A stretch of DNA of 64,000 nucleotides from Methylophilaceae bacterium. Its GTDB lineage: Bacteria > Pseudomonadota > Gammaproteobacteria > Burkholderiales > Methylophilaceae. The notes below the pieces were generated by a model. That model saw only the letters and a program-made list of their open reading frames with translations. It did not search any database and was not told the DNA's origin. This document shows, piece after piece, positions 27,775 to 37,604 of this stretch. The stretch is from NCBI GenBank assembly GCA_029244935.1, contig JAQWQF010000006.1, forward strand, positions 1 to 64,000, given 5' to 3'. The first letter of the stretch is position 1; every line of letters begins with the position of its first letter. Position numbers and translations under genes: made by a program.

Positions 27775-28795
27775 AATCTGAAATAGTTCGACCTAGGATC
27801 TTAGCGATAGCAGATAATTCATTCATCAATATTTTAAGTTCATCAGGATTAATTGCTTGATCAGCATCACACCAAGCCTCACAAGGATTGGGGTGCATTT
27901 CAACTAGAAGACCATCTGCACCTGCAGCAATGCCTGCTCGAGATAATGCAGCAACCATCCACGCCTTTCCACCAGAATGAGATGGATCAATAATAACTGG
28001 GAGATGTGTTTCTTTTTTTAGAACTGGTATAGCAGTAACATCTAAGACATTTCTATAATAGGTCTCAAATGTTCGAATACCTCTTTCACAAAAAATAATA
28101 TTATGATTCCCACCGGCAGCAATATATTCTGCAGCCATTAACCATTCTGAGATAGTTGCTGACATACCTCTTTTAAGAATTATTGGAATATTAACCTTTC
28201 CAACCTCTCTTAGAAGTTCAAAATTTTGCATGCTTCTAGTGCCAATTTGAATTACATCAACTTTTTGCTCAAGAAATTTATCAAGATGTCTAATATCTAG
28301 AAGCTCAGTAACTATAGGTAGACCTTCATTATCAGCTGCTTTACGAAACATATCTAAACCATCAAAACCTACACCTTGAAAAGAGTATGGGCTCGTTCTT
28401 GGCTTAAAGGCACCACCACGCATTAATTTTACACCTGCTGCCTTAACAGCTTTTGCAGACTTCTCCATTTGGTCAGTAGTTTCAACAGAACAAGGTCCAG
28501 AAATAATTTGTATATGTTTGCCACCGATCGGATGACCAGACATATCAATAACCGAGTCTTCTTTATGCCATTCTCTAGCAACAATCTTATAAGGTTTCAC
28601 GATATGCAGCGCCTGCTCAACACCAGGAAGCGCTTGTAATAGTTCCGGGTCTAATAGACGTTCATCACCTACTGCTCCTACTAAGGTTTTCTCTATACCT
28701 TTGGATATCGTAGCTTCTAGGCCTTTTTTCTTAATACGAGACACTACATTTTCAATTTGTTCCTCAGTGGCAGTGTTGTTCATTACAATAATCAT
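27773..28795 (-). CDS. aroF: 3-deoxy-7-phosphoheptulonate synthase, type I-beta (with N-terminal regulatory domain)
   Basis: First enzyme of the shikimate pathway. 340 aa. A ferredoxin/ACT-like N-terminal domain occupies about residues 1-70 (MIIVMNNTATEEQIENVVSR). The KDO8P-synthase-like barrel carries ISGPCSVET, MRGGAFKPRTSPYSFQG, QIGTRSMQNFELL, ILKRGMSATISEW and IIDPSHSGGK. This is the Thermotoga-type I-beta enzyme, not the I-alpha AroG/F/H of enterics. It follows hisC by 9 bp in the gyrA-serC-pheA-hisC group. tyrA and aroA, often next, are not present; pqqB follows instead. Confidence 0.92.
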   Translation of the reverse strand: MIIVMNNTATEEQIENVVSRIKKKGLEATISKGIEKTLVGAVGDERLLDPELLQALPGVEQALHIVKPYKIVAREWHKEDSVIDMSGHPIGGKHIQIISGPCSVETTDQMEKSAKAVKAAGVKLMRGGAFKPRTSPYSFQGVGFDGLDMFRKAADNEGLPIVTELLDIRHLDKFLEQKVDVIQIGTRSMQNFELLREVGKVNIPIILKRGMSATISEWLMAAEYIAAGGNHNIIFCERGIRTFETYYRNVLDVTAIPVLKKETHLPVIIDPSHSGGKAWMVAALSRAGIAAGADGLLVEMHPNPCEAWCDADQAINPDELKILMNELSAIAKILGRTISD

Positions 28796-28804
28796 ATTTG
28801 AATC

Positions 28805-29908
28805 CTAAATATTACAATTACTCAAAATTTTAATAAATTTATCATTTTCCAACTCTAGACCGATACTTACCCTTAAAAATTCTGGCATTTTATAATTTGC
28901 AATTGGTCTAATAATAATACCGTTTTTTAGTAAATGCTGATAATACATCATTGCAGCCAACTCGTCTTTAAATTTAAAAGCTATAAAATTTCCATATGAC
29001 CTAATAAATTCTATACCTAAACTAGAAAAAGCATTTGTTAACTGCTTCATCCCTTTGTCATTTATTTTTTTACTTGTAACAATAAAATCATCATCATCTA
29101 ATGATGCAATTCCAGCAATCTGTGCAAGGCTATTTACATTGAAAGGTTGGCGAATTCGATTTATAACCTCAACAAGGTTTGCGCTTGAAACACCATAACC
29201 AAGTCTCAGACCAGCAAGTCCATAAGCTTTAGAAAAACTTCTTGAGATAAGTAGATTTTTATATTTAGCAATCCAGTCAAAAGCCTCTGACTTTAAATTA
29301 TTATCAAGATATTCATCATAAGCCTCATCAAGAACAACAACAATATTATTGGGAACCTTATCTAAAAATGATTTTAATGTGCTTTTATCAATCAATGTTC
29401 CAGTAGGATTATTTGGGTTAGCAATATAAATAACTTTTGTATTCTCATTGATTGCTAATAGAAATTGATCTAGGTCATGGGCATAATTTTTTGCTGGGAC
29501 TTCTATTCCTTTAGCCCCAACTGCTTGAGTTACAAGAGAATAGACAGCAAAAGCATGCTCAGAATATATAGCCTCATCATTTACAGACAAAAATGTTCTA
29601 GCTACAAGCTCTAGAATATCATTTGATCCATTTCCTAAAACGATCTGATTTGTCGCAATATTAAATTTTTTATTAATAGCCTGTTTTAAATAAAAAGCAT
29701 TGCCATCTGGGTACCTAGAAATCTCCTCAATGTTATCCTCTATTGCTTTTTTTGCTTTTGGACTAATGCCCAAGGGATTTTCATTTGATGCAAGCTTAAC
29801 AATATCGTTCTCTGGTATGCCAAGTTCTCGAGCAACCTCTTTGATTGGTCTCCCCCCTTCATATGGAAGAATTGTATTAATATATTTAGGAATTACAATA
29901 GAATTCAT
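28805..29908 (-). CDS. hisC: Histidinol-phosphate / aromatic aminotransferase
   Basis: 367-aa PLP-dependent class I/II aminotransferase. It has ASNENPLGISPKA, the aspartate site VVLDEAYDEY, the PLP lysine in SRSFSKAYGLAGLRLGYG and the C-terminal arginine in FLRVSIG. Its place between pheA and aroF suggests the HisC2-type protein that may act on phenylpyruvate or imidazole-acetol phosphate. A second hisC in the genome's his operon would settle this. It starts 6 bp after pheA. Confidence 0.9.
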   Translation of the reverse strand: MNSIVIPKYINTILPYEGGRPIKEVARELGIPENDIVKLASNENPLGISPKAKKAIEDNIEEISRYPDGNAFYLKQAINKKFNIATNQIVLGNGSNDILELVARTFLSVNDEAIYSEHAFAVYSLVTQAVGAKGIEVPAKNYAHDLDQFLLAINENTKVIYIANPNNPTGTLIDKSTLKSFLDKVPNNIVVVLDEAYDEYLDNNLKSEAFDWIAKYKNLLISRSFSKAYGLAGLRLGYGVSSANLVEVINRIRQPFNVNSLAQIAGIASLDDDDFIVTSKKINDKGMKQLTNAFSSLGIEFIRSYGNFIAFKFKDELAAMMYYQHLLKNGIIIRPIANYKMPEFLRVSIGLELENDKFIKILSNCNI

Positions 29909-29914
29909 TTTTTC

Positions 29915-30976
29915 TTACTTAACAGGATAGGATCCCAGAATTTTAATAAATGAAGCTTTAAGCTCAAGTTGATTTAGTGACAATTTAACAGCCTTATTCT
30001 GCACGTGACCCTCTATATCTATGAAAAAAACATACTCCCAAAGTCCTAACTTTGAGGGTCTAGACTCTAATTTTGTCATACTCACCTTGTTCTTTGCAAA
30101 CGGTGAAACAAGTTCTGCAATTGCTCCAGGTTTATTTTTAGTAGCAATTACAATTGACGTTTTATCCTTACCACTCGGCTTCACATCATGTTTAGACAAA
30201 ACTAAGAAACGAGTAGTATTATTAATTTCATCTTCAATATTTTCGAATAATATATTTAGGTTATATAAGTCTGCTGCCTTATTACTGGCAATTGATGCAG
30301 AATTTTTTTCCTTAGATGAAATTCGTGCACCTTCAGCATTACTCATTACAGCTACCTTATTTACATTCGGTAAATTAACCATAATCCAATCATGACACTG
30401 CGCTAAGGATTGACCATGAGCATAAAGTGTTTTTATCTTGTCATTAGATTTATTTTTGGAGAGTAAACAATGGTGTATTGGCAATATTATTTCACCACAA
30501 ATTTTTAGATCCTTAGTTAATAATAAATCTAGAGTTCTACTGATAGCGCCTTCAGTTGAATTCTCAACAGGAACAACTCCGTAATGTGAGCTATCAGACT
30601 GTACTGAATTAAAAACCTCATCAATACTATCTTTAGGACTTAAATCAATATTTCTGCCAAATTGACCAATAGTAGCTTCTTCACTAAAAGTGCCTAAAGG
30701 GCCTAAAAATGAAACTGAAATTTTTTTTTCGAGAGCCCTACAATTAGAAATAATAGATTTAAAAATATCAATAACACCCTCTTTTGATAATGGGCCTTCA
30801 TTCAATGCAGTTAATGCAGATAAAATTTGCGCCTCTCTTTCTGGGCGATAAATCACTCCATCATTTTTAGTCTGTCCAACATCTTTAGCGAGACTAGCTC
30901 TTTTCGACAATAATTTTAATAATTTCTTATCAACACTATCAATCTCAATTCTTAGTTTATTTAAATTTTTTTTCAT
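29915..30976 (-). CDS. pheA: Bifunctional chorismate mutase / prephenate dehydratase
   Basis: Makes phenylpyruvate from chorismate. An AroQ chorismate mutase domain covers about residues 1-85 (LRIEIDSVDKKLLKLLSKRA, then YRPEREAQIL). A prephenate dehydratase domain follows (FLGPLGTFSEEA, VVPVENSTEGAISRTLDLLL). The C-terminal ACT domain (SIVIATKNKPGAIAELVSPF, ESRPSKLGLWEYVFFID) gives feedback control by phenylalanine. The start MKKNLNKLRIEID at 30976 is chosen; the upstream in-frame ATG lies inside serC. 353 aa; 4-bp gap from serC. Confidence 0.95.
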   Translation of the reverse strand: MKKNLNKLRIEIDSVDKKLLKLLSKRASLAKDVGQTKNDGVIYRPEREAQILSALTALNEGPLSKEGVIDIFKSIISNCRALEKKISVSFLGPLGTFSEEATIGQFGRNIDLSPKDSIDEVFNSVQSDSSHYGVVPVENSTEGAISRTLDLLLTKDLKICGEIILPIHHCLLSKNKSNDKIKTLYAHGQSLAQCHDWIMVNLPNVNKVAVMSNAEGARISSKEKNSASIASNKAADLYNLNILFENIEDEINNTTRFLVLSKHDVKPSGKDKTSIVIATKNKPGAIAELVSPFAKNKVSMTKLESRPSKLGLWEYVFFIDIEGHVQNKAVKLSLNQLELKASFIKILGSYPVK

Positions 30977-30980
30977 TGTT

Positions 30981-32057
30981 TTAATTATTTTTTTCAAATC
31001 TACGCATAAAATCAACAAGTGCTGTTACACCTTCTATGTCAATAGCATTATAAATAGATGCCCTTAAACCACCAACTAACCTATGCCCCTTTAAACCATA
31101 AAGTCCGCTTTCTTCAGCCTCACTAACAAATTTACTTGTTAGACTATCATCAGAAATACTAAAAGGTACATTCATTCTAGACCTATTACCAGAATCAATT
31201 CTATTGTAATAGAAATCACTAGAGTCAATATAATTATAGAGGTCCATGGCCTTCTTGATATTTTGTGCTTCTATTGACTCAAGACCTCCTCGAGCTAAAA
31301 TCCATTTAAAAACTAAGCCAGCAATATATATACTAAATGTTGCTGGAGTATTAATCATAGAATTGTTATCTGACTGTATTTTCCAATTAAAAGTAGAGGG
31401 TGTTCTTTTATCAGCAACATCTATCAAATCATCTCTAACTATTACAAGTGTTAATCCTGCAGGACCAATATTCTTCTGAGCCCCAGCATAAATCACACCA
31501 TAATTTTCAATATTAATTGGCCTAGAGAGAATGTTAGATGACATATCACAAACTAAAGGAACATCTTTGATATTTGGTGTATCAAAGAACTCTACCCCAT
31601 GAATCGTCTCATTAGAACAGTAATGAAGATAAGCATCTTCCTTAGAAGATTCCCACTCATTAAATTGCGGAGCTTTTCTGTAGTCAATAGGCTCCGAAGT
31701 AGCACTCAACTTTATTCCATTAAATGGCTGAGCATCATTAAATGTTCGTTTAGACCAGTATCCGGATACTACATAGCTAGCGGTGCCATTATTAAGAAGA
31801 TTCATCGGCACCATAAAGTTTTGGGTTATTGCACCACCCTGCAAAAATAAGACTTTATAGTTTTTGGGAATTCCGAGCAAAAGTCGAAAATCACTTTCAG
31901 CCTCTTCTATTATTGGTAAATACTGTTTACCTCTATGTGACATTTCCATTACTGACATCCCAGTTCCATTCCAATCTAGGAGTTCGGATTGAACTTTTTT
32001 CAAAACATCAGATGGTATAGCCGCTGGACCTGCTGAGAAATTAAATTTGCAACTCAT
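30981..32057 (-). CDS. serC: Phosphoserine aminotransferase
   Basis: Makes 3-phosphoserine for serine synthesis and also serves pyridoxal phosphate synthesis. 358 aa starting [15 protein letters not shown], the family N-terminus. [16 protein letters not shown], the PLP lysine in [20 protein letters not shown] and [18 protein letters not shown] are present. The chosen ATG at 32057 overlaps the gyrA 3' end by 17 bp; an ATG three codons upstream (MAKMSC) is possible. Confidence 0.95.
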   Translation of the reverse strand: MSCKFNFSAGPAAIPSDVLKKVQSELLDWNGTGMSVMEMSHRGKQYLPIIEEAESDFRLLLGIPKNYKVLFLQGGAITQNFMVPMNLLNNGTASYVVSGYWSKRTFNDAQPFNGIKLSATSEPIDYRKAPQFNEWESSKEDAYLHYCSNETIHGVEFFDTPNIKDVPLVCDMSSNILSRPINIENYGVIYAGAQKNIGPAGLTLVIVRDDLIDVADKRTPSTFNWKIQSDNNSMINTPATFSIYIAGLVFKWILARGGLESIEAQNIKKAMDLYNYIDSSDFYYNRIDSGNRSRMNVPFSISDDSLTSKFVSEAEESGLYGLKGHRLVGGLRASIYNAIDIEGVTALVDFMRRFEKNN

Positions 32058-34614
32058 CTTGGCCATCATCGTCATCTATCTGGTCAGCTTCCACAATTTT
32101 TTCAATTCCAGATAATTTTTCGTCTTTTGATAAATTTATTAAGGTTACACCTTGCGTTGCTCGTCCTAGCTCTCTTATTTCGTTAACTCTTGTTCGAATT
32201 AAAACTCCACCAGTTGTAATTAACATAATTTCATCATGATCACCTACTAATTTGGCAGCGACAACTATTCCATTTCTATCGCTAACCTGAATAGCTTTAA
32301 CTCCCTGTGTCCCTCTTCCTGATTTTCTGAACTCAGAAAGAACTGTTCTTTTTCCAAAACCGTTCTCAGTTGCAACTAATACAGATTGCTCTTCTGAAGA
32401 GGCAATTAATAATGATAGCACTTGCTGATTTTCAGTTAATTTCATACCACGGACGCCACGAGCATTTCGCCCCATACTTCTGACATCGTTTTCATCAAAC
32501 CATACCGCCTTACCTCCATTTGATACTAATACAATATCATTAGAGCCATCTGTAACTCCTGCCCCAACTAAAAAATCTCCATTATCGAGTTTAATTGCAA
32601 TAATTCCTGACTTTCTTGGATTTGAGAAATCAGATAACGGTGTTTTTTTAACGGTTCCTTTAGCTGTTGCCATAAATATAAATTCATCGTCAACAAAATC
32701 TTTTACTGCAAGAATCGCATTTATTTTTTCGCCTGGCATTAATGGGAATAGATTAACAATTGGTTTGCCCTTACTAATACGGGTACCTTGTGGCACCTCA
32801 TATACTTTTAACCAATAAACTTGCCCTCTACTAGAAAAGCATAAAATATTGTCATGAGAATTAGCAACAAACATTTGCTCAATAAAATCATCATCTTTAG
32901 TAGTCATTGCTTGCTTTCCACGACCACCTCTTTTCTGAGCTCTGTACTCATCTAAAACTTGAGCTTTTATATAGCCAGTATTAGAGAGAGTTACAACCAT
33001 ATCTTGAGGTGTAATAAGATCTTCAATCGAAAGATCTTGAGCATTGGCAATAATCTCACTCCTTCTTTTGTCTCCATATTGAGTCTTAATTTCATCAAGT
33101 TCAATTGTAATAATCGCCGAGACCCTCTTAGAGTTTGACAATATATCCATTAAATCCAGAATTGTATCCATGATCTCTTGGTACTCTTTAACGATCTTTT
33201 CTTGCTCAAGCCCAGTTAATCTCTGAAGCCTTAACTGAAGAATTTCCTGTGCCTGATTATCTGAAAGTCTGTACCCCTCTTTATTTAAACCATAATCCTT
33301 TAGTAAACCTTCTGGTCTTGATAAGTCATCTGATGTTTTCTTAAGCATATCTTCGACAACTTTAGACTTCCATAAACGAGCCATTAATTCTTTTTTTGCA
33401 TCAGGAGGAGTTGCTGCTGCTTTAATAATTTTTATCATCTCATCAACATTAGCTAATGCTACTGCTAACCCCTCTAAAACATGCCCTCTATCCCTTGCTT
33501 TTTTCAGTTCAAATACTGTTCTTCGAGTAATAACTTCACGACGGTGCTTTAGAAATGCATCAAGAATTTGCCATAGATTCAGTAATTTAGGCTGACCATC
33601 TATAAGAGCAACCATATTCATGCCAAAACTATCTTGAAGTTGTGTTTGTTTGTAGAGATTATTTAAAACCACGTCAGGGATTTCGCCTCTTTTCAACTCA
33701 ATAACAACTCTCATTCCAGACTTATCAGATTCATCACGTAAATCTGAAATTCCTTCAATTTTTTTATCTCCTACCAACTCTGCTATTTTTTCAATAAATG
33801 ACTTTTTATTTACTTGGTATGGAAGCTCATCAATGATTATTGATTCTCTATTTCCTTTCTCAAGGTCTTCAACATGCGTTCTTCCTCGCATAATAACTCT
33901 TCCACGGCCAGTCTTGTAGCCATCCCTTACACCAGAGATACCGTGAATAATCCCAGCAGTCGGAAAGTCTGGGGCAGGAATAATTTCTATTAATTCATCT
34001 GAAGTGATTTCTGGATTTTTTAACATTGCCTGAAGGCCATCAATAACTTCTGATAAATTATGCGGAGGAATATTTGTCGCCATGCCTACAGCAATACCTG
34101 AACTGCCATTGATTAAAAGATTTGGTAATCTAGTTGGCATTACTAATGGCTCATGCTCCGAACCATCATAATTTGGGCCAAAATCAACTGTCTCTTTATC
34201 AAGATCAGCTAACAGCTCATGGGAAATTTTAGACATTCTAATTTCGGTATAACGCATTGCTGCTGCATTATCTCCATCAACTGAACCAAAATTACCCTGT
34301 CCATCCACTAACATATAGCGAAGGCTAAAGTCTTGTGCCATCCTAACAATAGTATCGTAGACTGCTGTATCACCATGGGGGTGATATTTACCAATAACAT
34401 CACCAACAATTCTTGCAGATTTTTTATATGGACGATTAAAACTATTACTGAGCTCATGCATTGCAAAAAGAACTCTCCTATGAACAGGCTTGAGACCATC
34501 TCTTACATCAGGAAGTGCTCGACCAACAATAACGCTCATTGCATAATCGAGATAAGATATCTTCATCTCATCTTCTAAACTAACTGGGATTGTTTCTTTG
34601 GCGAATTCGTCCAT
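32041..34614 (-). CDS. gyrA: DNA gyrase subunit A
   Basis: Breaks and rejoins DNA in the gyrase A2B2 complex to introduce negative supercoils. 857 aa. The quinolone-resistance-determining region reads [20 protein letters not shown], with Thr at the position of E. coli Ser83, and the catalytic Tyr lies in [11 protein letters not shown]. The C-terminal half has the beta-pinwheel repeats (e.g. RGGRGKQAM, the GyrA-box-like motif) and a short acidic tail (IDDDDGQDE). It heads the gyrA-serC-pheA-hisC-aroF group and overlaps serC. Confidence 0.97.
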   Translation of the reverse strand: MDEFAKETIPVSLEDEMKISYLDYAMSVIVGRALPDVRDGLKPVHRRVLFAMHELSNSFNRPYKKSARIVGDVIGKYHPHGDTAVYDTIVRMAQDFSLRYMLVDGQGNFGSVDGDNAAAMRYTEIRMSKISHELLADLDKETVDFGPNYDGSEHEPLVMPTRLPNLLINGSSGIAVGMATNIPPHNLSEVIDGLQAMLKNPEITSDELIEIIPAPDFPTAGIIHGISGVRDGYKTGRGRVIMRGRTHVEDLEKGNRESIIIDELPYQVNKKSFIEKIAELVGDKKIEGISDLRDESDKSGMRVVIELKRGEIPDVVLNNLYKQTQLQDSFGMNMVALIDGQPKLLNLWQILDAFLKHRREVITRRTVFELKKARDRGHVLEGLAVALANVDEMIKIIKAAATPPDAKKELMARLWKSKVVEDMLKKTSDDLSRPEGLLKDYGLNKEGYRLSDNQAQEILQLRLQRLTGLEQEKIVKEYQEIMDTILDLMDILSNSKRVSAIITIELDEIKTQYGDKRRSEIIANAQDLSIEDLITPQDMVVTLSNTGYIKAQVLDEYRAQKRGGRGKQAMTTKDDDFIEQMFVANSHDNILCFSSRGQVYWLKVYEVPQGTRISKGKPIVNLFPLMPGEKINAILAVKDFVDDEFIFMATAKGTVKKTPLSDFSNPRKSGIIAIKLDNGDFLVGAGVTDGSNDIVLVSNGGKAVWFDENDVRSMGRNARGVRGMKLTENQQVLSLLIASSEEQSVLVATENGFGKRTVLSEFRKSGRGTQGVKAIQVSDRNGIVVAAKLVGDHDEIMLITTGGVLIRTRVNEIRELGRATQGVTLINLSKDEKLSGIEKIVEADQIDDDDGQDELQI

Positions 34615-34672
34615 ATTTTGACTTTATTTTGGTTGTTTAATTTATGTGAAATTTTCTATTATCTTATCATGT

Positions 34673-34695
34673 AACCCAGTTGAAGAAAGTGGGTT
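34673..34695 (-). terminator. Hairpin between metZ and gyrA
   Basis: AACCCA at 34673-34678 and TGGGTT at 34690-34695 form a six-base stem, extendable by two pairs after one mismatch. It lies 7-30 bases past the metZ stop. T-richness follows on the + side more than on the - side, so as a metZ terminator it is only moderate. The remaining part of the 34615-34701 spacer probably holds the gyrA promoter, which I could not place. Confidence 0.35.
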
Positions 34696-34701
34696 TTATA
34701 C

Positions 34702-35868
34702 TTATTTATTAAGGTATTTTAAGTCAACTTTTATATCTTCAATATCTTCCAAACCGACTGCAATCCTAATTAAATTATCTGATATACCTACCTCAGACCT
34801 TTCTTTGTCAGTTAATCTAGAGTGTGTTGTTGAATTTGGGTGAGTAATTGTAGATTTAACATCCCCAAGATTGGCTGTAATTGAAAGCATTTTAGTAGAA
34901 TCAATCAGATTCCACGCCTCATTTTTTCCACCTTTTACCTCAAATGAAACAATGCCTCCACCTGAAGATTGTTGTTTAAGAGCTAATTCATATTGAGGAT
35001 GAGACTTAAGGCCCGGATAATATACTTTCGAAACTTTTTTCTGTGTTTCAAGCCACAATGCAAGCTCAAGTGCATTATTAGAGTGCGCATTCATACGTAA
35101 ACTTAATGTTTCTAAGCCCTTTAAGAACACCCATGCATTAAATGCGCTCATTGTTGGGCCAGCAGATCGTAAAAAAGAATAAACTTCCTTCATGTCATTC
35201 TTATTTCCTAATACGGCACCTCCAAGGCATCTCCCCTGACCATCTATATATTTTGTTGCTGAATGAATAATAATATCAGCACCGAATAAAATAGGCTTTT
35301 GAAGTGCTGGTGTACAAAAGCAATTATCAACAATTAACTTAATGTTTGATCTGTGAGCTATTTCCGCGAGAGATTTTATATCGCAGATCTCAGTAAGTGG
35401 ATTTGATGGGGTTTCTACAAAAAATAGTTTTGTATTCTTCTTTATTGCATGAGACCATTCATCTAAATTGGTAAAATTAACATATGTAACATCTAAGCCC
35501 CACCGACACAAAATGTTATTTAAGAGCTGAACAGATGTACCAAAAATACTTTTTGATATTACTACATGATCACCACTAGAACAAAGTGACATAAAGCAAG
35601 CCAAGATAGCAGACATCCCACTAGAAGTTGCTACACATTTTTCAGCTCCCTCCAGAGTAGCAAGACGCTCCTCAAACATTTTTACAGATGGATTTGTAAA
35701 TCTAGAGTAAACATTTTCTTCCTCGGAACCTGAAAATCGATCGGAAGCTTCTTTAGCATTCTTAAACACAAAACTTGAAGTTAGGAATAAGGCCTCTGAA
35801 TGCTCTCCCTCTCCAGTCCTTATTGTTCCAGATCTAATGGCATCAGTGTTAAATTTAGTTTTATTCAT
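34702..35868 (-). CDS. metZ: O-succinylhomoserine sulfhydrylase
   Basis: Converts O-succinylhomoserine and sulfide to homocysteine, a direct-sulfhydrylation route to methionine. 388-aa PLP enzyme of the Cys/Met metabolism family. It has NVYSRFTNPSVKMFEERLA, SSGMSAILA, ETPSNPLTEICDI, VDNCFCTPALQKP and the PLP lysine in IHSATKYIDGQGRCLGG. The gene stands alone between purF and gyrA. It is preceded by its own promoter, a SAM-II-type aptamer and a terminator, so it is predicted to be shut off by S-adenosylmethionine. Its own Shine-Dalgarno is weak. Confidence 0.93.
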   Translation of the reverse strand: MNKTKFNTDAIRSGTIRTGEGEHSEALFLTSSFVFKNAKEASDRFSGSEEENVYSRFTNPSVKMFEERLATLEGAEKCVATSSGMSAILACFMSLCSSGDHVVISKSIFGTSVQLLNNILCRWGLDVTYVNFTNLDEWSHAIKKNTKLFFVETPSNPLTEICDIKSLAEIAHRSNIKLIVDNCFCTPALQKPILFGADIIIHSATKYIDGQGRCLGGAVLGNKNDMKEVYSFLRSAGPTMSAFNAWVFLKGLETLSLRMNAHSNNALELALWLETQKKVSKVYYPGLKSHPQYELALKQQSSGGGIVSFEVKGGKNEAWNLIDSTKMLSITANLGDVKSTITHPNSTTHSRLTDKERSEVGISDNLIRIAVGLEDIEDIKVDLKYLNK

Positions 35869-35903
35869 ATTTTTCTTATATTTAAAATTTATATATTTAT
35901 TGC

Positions 35904-35933
35904 AAAAAAAAACCCGTTCAGCTATGACGGGTT
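35904..35933 (-). terminator. Intrinsic terminator in the metZ leader (riboswitch expression platform)
   Basis: On the reverse strand AACCCGT (35933-35927), a nine-base loop CATAGCTGA, and ACGGGTT (35917-35911) are followed by seven more T residues to 35904. This is a textbook Rho-independent terminator, placed 35 bases before the metZ ATG and just after the SAM-II-like aptamer. Its loop holds TAGCTG (35924-35919), the exact complement of CAGCTA in the aptamer 3' strand. It may also stop read-through from purF. Confidence 0.88.
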
Positions 35934-35939
35934 ATCATC

Positions 35940-35996
35940 GCTTTAGCTGTTATTTTTATAGCGCCCGCAAGCTGTTATCTTCAAATCGGCGCTTTT
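35940..35996 (-). ncRNA. SAM-II-type riboswitch aptamer upstream of metZ
   Basis: Reading the reverse strand, AGCGCC (35993-35988) pairs with GGCGCT (35965-35960) as stem P1. The loop starts GATTTGA and contains CTTGCGG. After P1 comes a short A-rich linker and then CAGCTAAAG (35949-35941). The order GCGC, GATTT(A/G)A, TTGC, GCGC, A-rich linker, AGCTAAA matches the SAM-II pseudoknot riboswitch as I know it. SAM-II elements typically precede methionine genes such as metA, metX and metZ, as here. Recognised by eye without covariance scoring. Confidence 0.82.
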
Positions 35997-35999
35997 TGT

Positions 36000-36028
36000 A
36001 TTATGAGGAAAATTATGTTGTGCGTCAA
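36000..36028 (-). promoter_or_regulatory. metZ leader promoter
   Basis: On the reverse strand TTGACG (36028-36023), a 17-bp spacer and CATAAT (36005-36000) form a good sigma-70 promoter. The predicted start, near 35993, coincides with the 5' edge of the SAM-II aptamer, which supports both calls. It lies in the 12-40 bases after the purF stop and makes metZ independent of the large upstream operon. Confidence 0.7.
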
Positions 36029-36039
36029 GATACATTAAG

Positions 36040-37587
36040 TTATGCATGCTCTTGACCAAGCTCCTCGACTGATGAATTAATTAAATTCAAATCAAGTTGT
36101 GCAGAAGAGTTTGAGGCTCTTTCTTTAGTCGAGTTTTCAGCTCTTCTCGATTCAATCTTACGTAGATAAGTATCATCAATATCACCAGTAATATATTTTC
36201 CATCAAAACATGAACAATCAAAATCCGTTAGTAAAGAATTTTCGTGGGTAATATTAGATTTTAAATCTTCCAAACTTTGATAAATCAGACCGTCAGCACC
36301 AATTTCATTGCTAATTTCTTTATCATTTTTCTCAAAAGCGATTAACTCGTTAAGCGTTGGCATATCAATACCATAAACATTAGCATACTTTACGGGTGGG
36401 GCTGCTGAAGCAAAATATACATTGTTAGCCCCTGCATCACGCGCCATCTGTACAATTTCTCTAGACGTTGTTCCTCTAACAATAGAGTCATCAATCAATA
36501 AAACATTCTTATCCTTAAATTCAAATTTAATAGGATTTAATTTCTGACGGACCGATTTTTTTCTAAGTGCTTGGCCTGGCATAATGAAAGTTCTACCTAT
36601 ATATCTATTCTTAATAAATCCCTCACGAAAGTCTACTTTTAGATTTTTTGCCACCTGTTGCGCACATGGTCTACTGGTATCTGGTATTGGAATAACTACA
36701 TCTATCTTAATATCACTCCATTCCTTTTTGATTTTTTTTGCTAGTGTTTCACCCATATTTAGTCTTGTTTGATACACAGAGACCCCGTCAATCATTGAAT
36801 CGGGCCTTGCTAAATATACATATTCAAAAATACATGGGGACTTTAATGCGGAAGGGATACATTTCTTAGAATAAAAATTCCCATCCAGATCAATAAAGAT
36901 TGCCTCACCAGGTTCAACGTCTCTTAATAATCTAAAGCCTAAAACATCAAGGGCAACACTTTCAGATGCCACCATATACTCAGGACCATCCTGAGTTTCA
37001 TTAATACCAATTACTAACGGCCTGATACCATGTGAATCTCGAAATGCAACTAAACCAAAATTAGCAACCATTGAGACTACCGCGTATGCTCCTTGGCACC
37101 TTTTAAAAACTGTAGTTACAGCATCAAAAATGATACCAGAAGTTAATACATTTTTTTGAGTTGCTTGCTCAATTGAGTGAGCTAAAACGTTTAATAGAAC
37201 CTCAGAATCTGAGTTAGTATTGATATGCCTAAGATCTTGCTTAAAAATATCTTCTTTTAATCTATCAGCATTTGTTAAATTCCCATTATGACCAAGAACA
37301 ATTCCATAGGGAGAATTTACATAAAGAGGTTGAGATTCAGCATTTGATGAGGATCCTGCAGTTGGGTATCTTACATGGCCTATTCCAGCATTACCAACAA
37401 GATTTCTCATATGCCTAGTGTGGAAGACATCCTTCACATAACCATTATTTTTATGCATATAGAAACGACCTTGGTCAGAGGTAACAATTCCTGCTGCATC
37501 TTGGCCGCGATGTTGAAGAACTAATAAGCCGTCGTAGAGCATCTGATTTACTGGTTTATTAGCTACAATACCTATAATTCCGCACAT
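36040..37587 (-). CDS. purF: Amidophosphoribosyltransferase
   Basis: First committed step of purine synthesis: PRPP and glutamine to phosphoribosylamine. 515 aa. The N-terminal nucleophile is Cys2 (MCGIIGIV), with RGQDAAGI and HNGNLTN in the glutaminase domain. The PRPP loop is VLLIDDSIVRGTTSREIV. It is the last gene of the long argD-to-purF run, 17 bp behind cvpA, the classical cvpA-purF pairing. The C-terminal tail is slightly extended and Glu/Ser-rich. Confidence 0.97.
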   Translation of the reverse strand: MCGIIGIVANKPVNQMLYDGLLVLQHRGQDAAGIVTSDQGRFYMHKNNGYVKDVFHTRHMRNLVGNAGIGHVRYPTAGSSSNAESQPLYVNSPYGIVLGHNGNLTNADRLKEDIFKQDLRHINTNSDSEVLLNVLAHSIEQATQKNVLTSGIIFDAVTTVFKRCQGAYAVVSMVANFGLVAFRDSHGIRPLVIGINETQDGPEYMVASESVALDVLGFRLLRDVEPGEAIFIDLDGNFYSKKCIPSALKSPCIFEYVYLARPDSMIDGVSVYQTRLNMGETLAKKIKKEWSDIKIDVVIPIPDTSRPCAQQVAKNLKVDFREGFIKNRYIGRTFIMPGQALRKKSVRQKLNPIKFEFKDKNVLLIDDSIVRGTTSREIVQMARDAGANNVYFASAAPPVKYANVYGIDMPTLNELIAFEKNDKEISNEIGADGLIYQSLEDLKSNITHENSLLTDFDCSCFDGKYITGDIDDTYLRKIESRRAENSTKERASNSSAQLDLNLINSSVEELGQEHA

Positions 37588-37604
37588 AAGGCTCTCTTAA
37601 AAAG

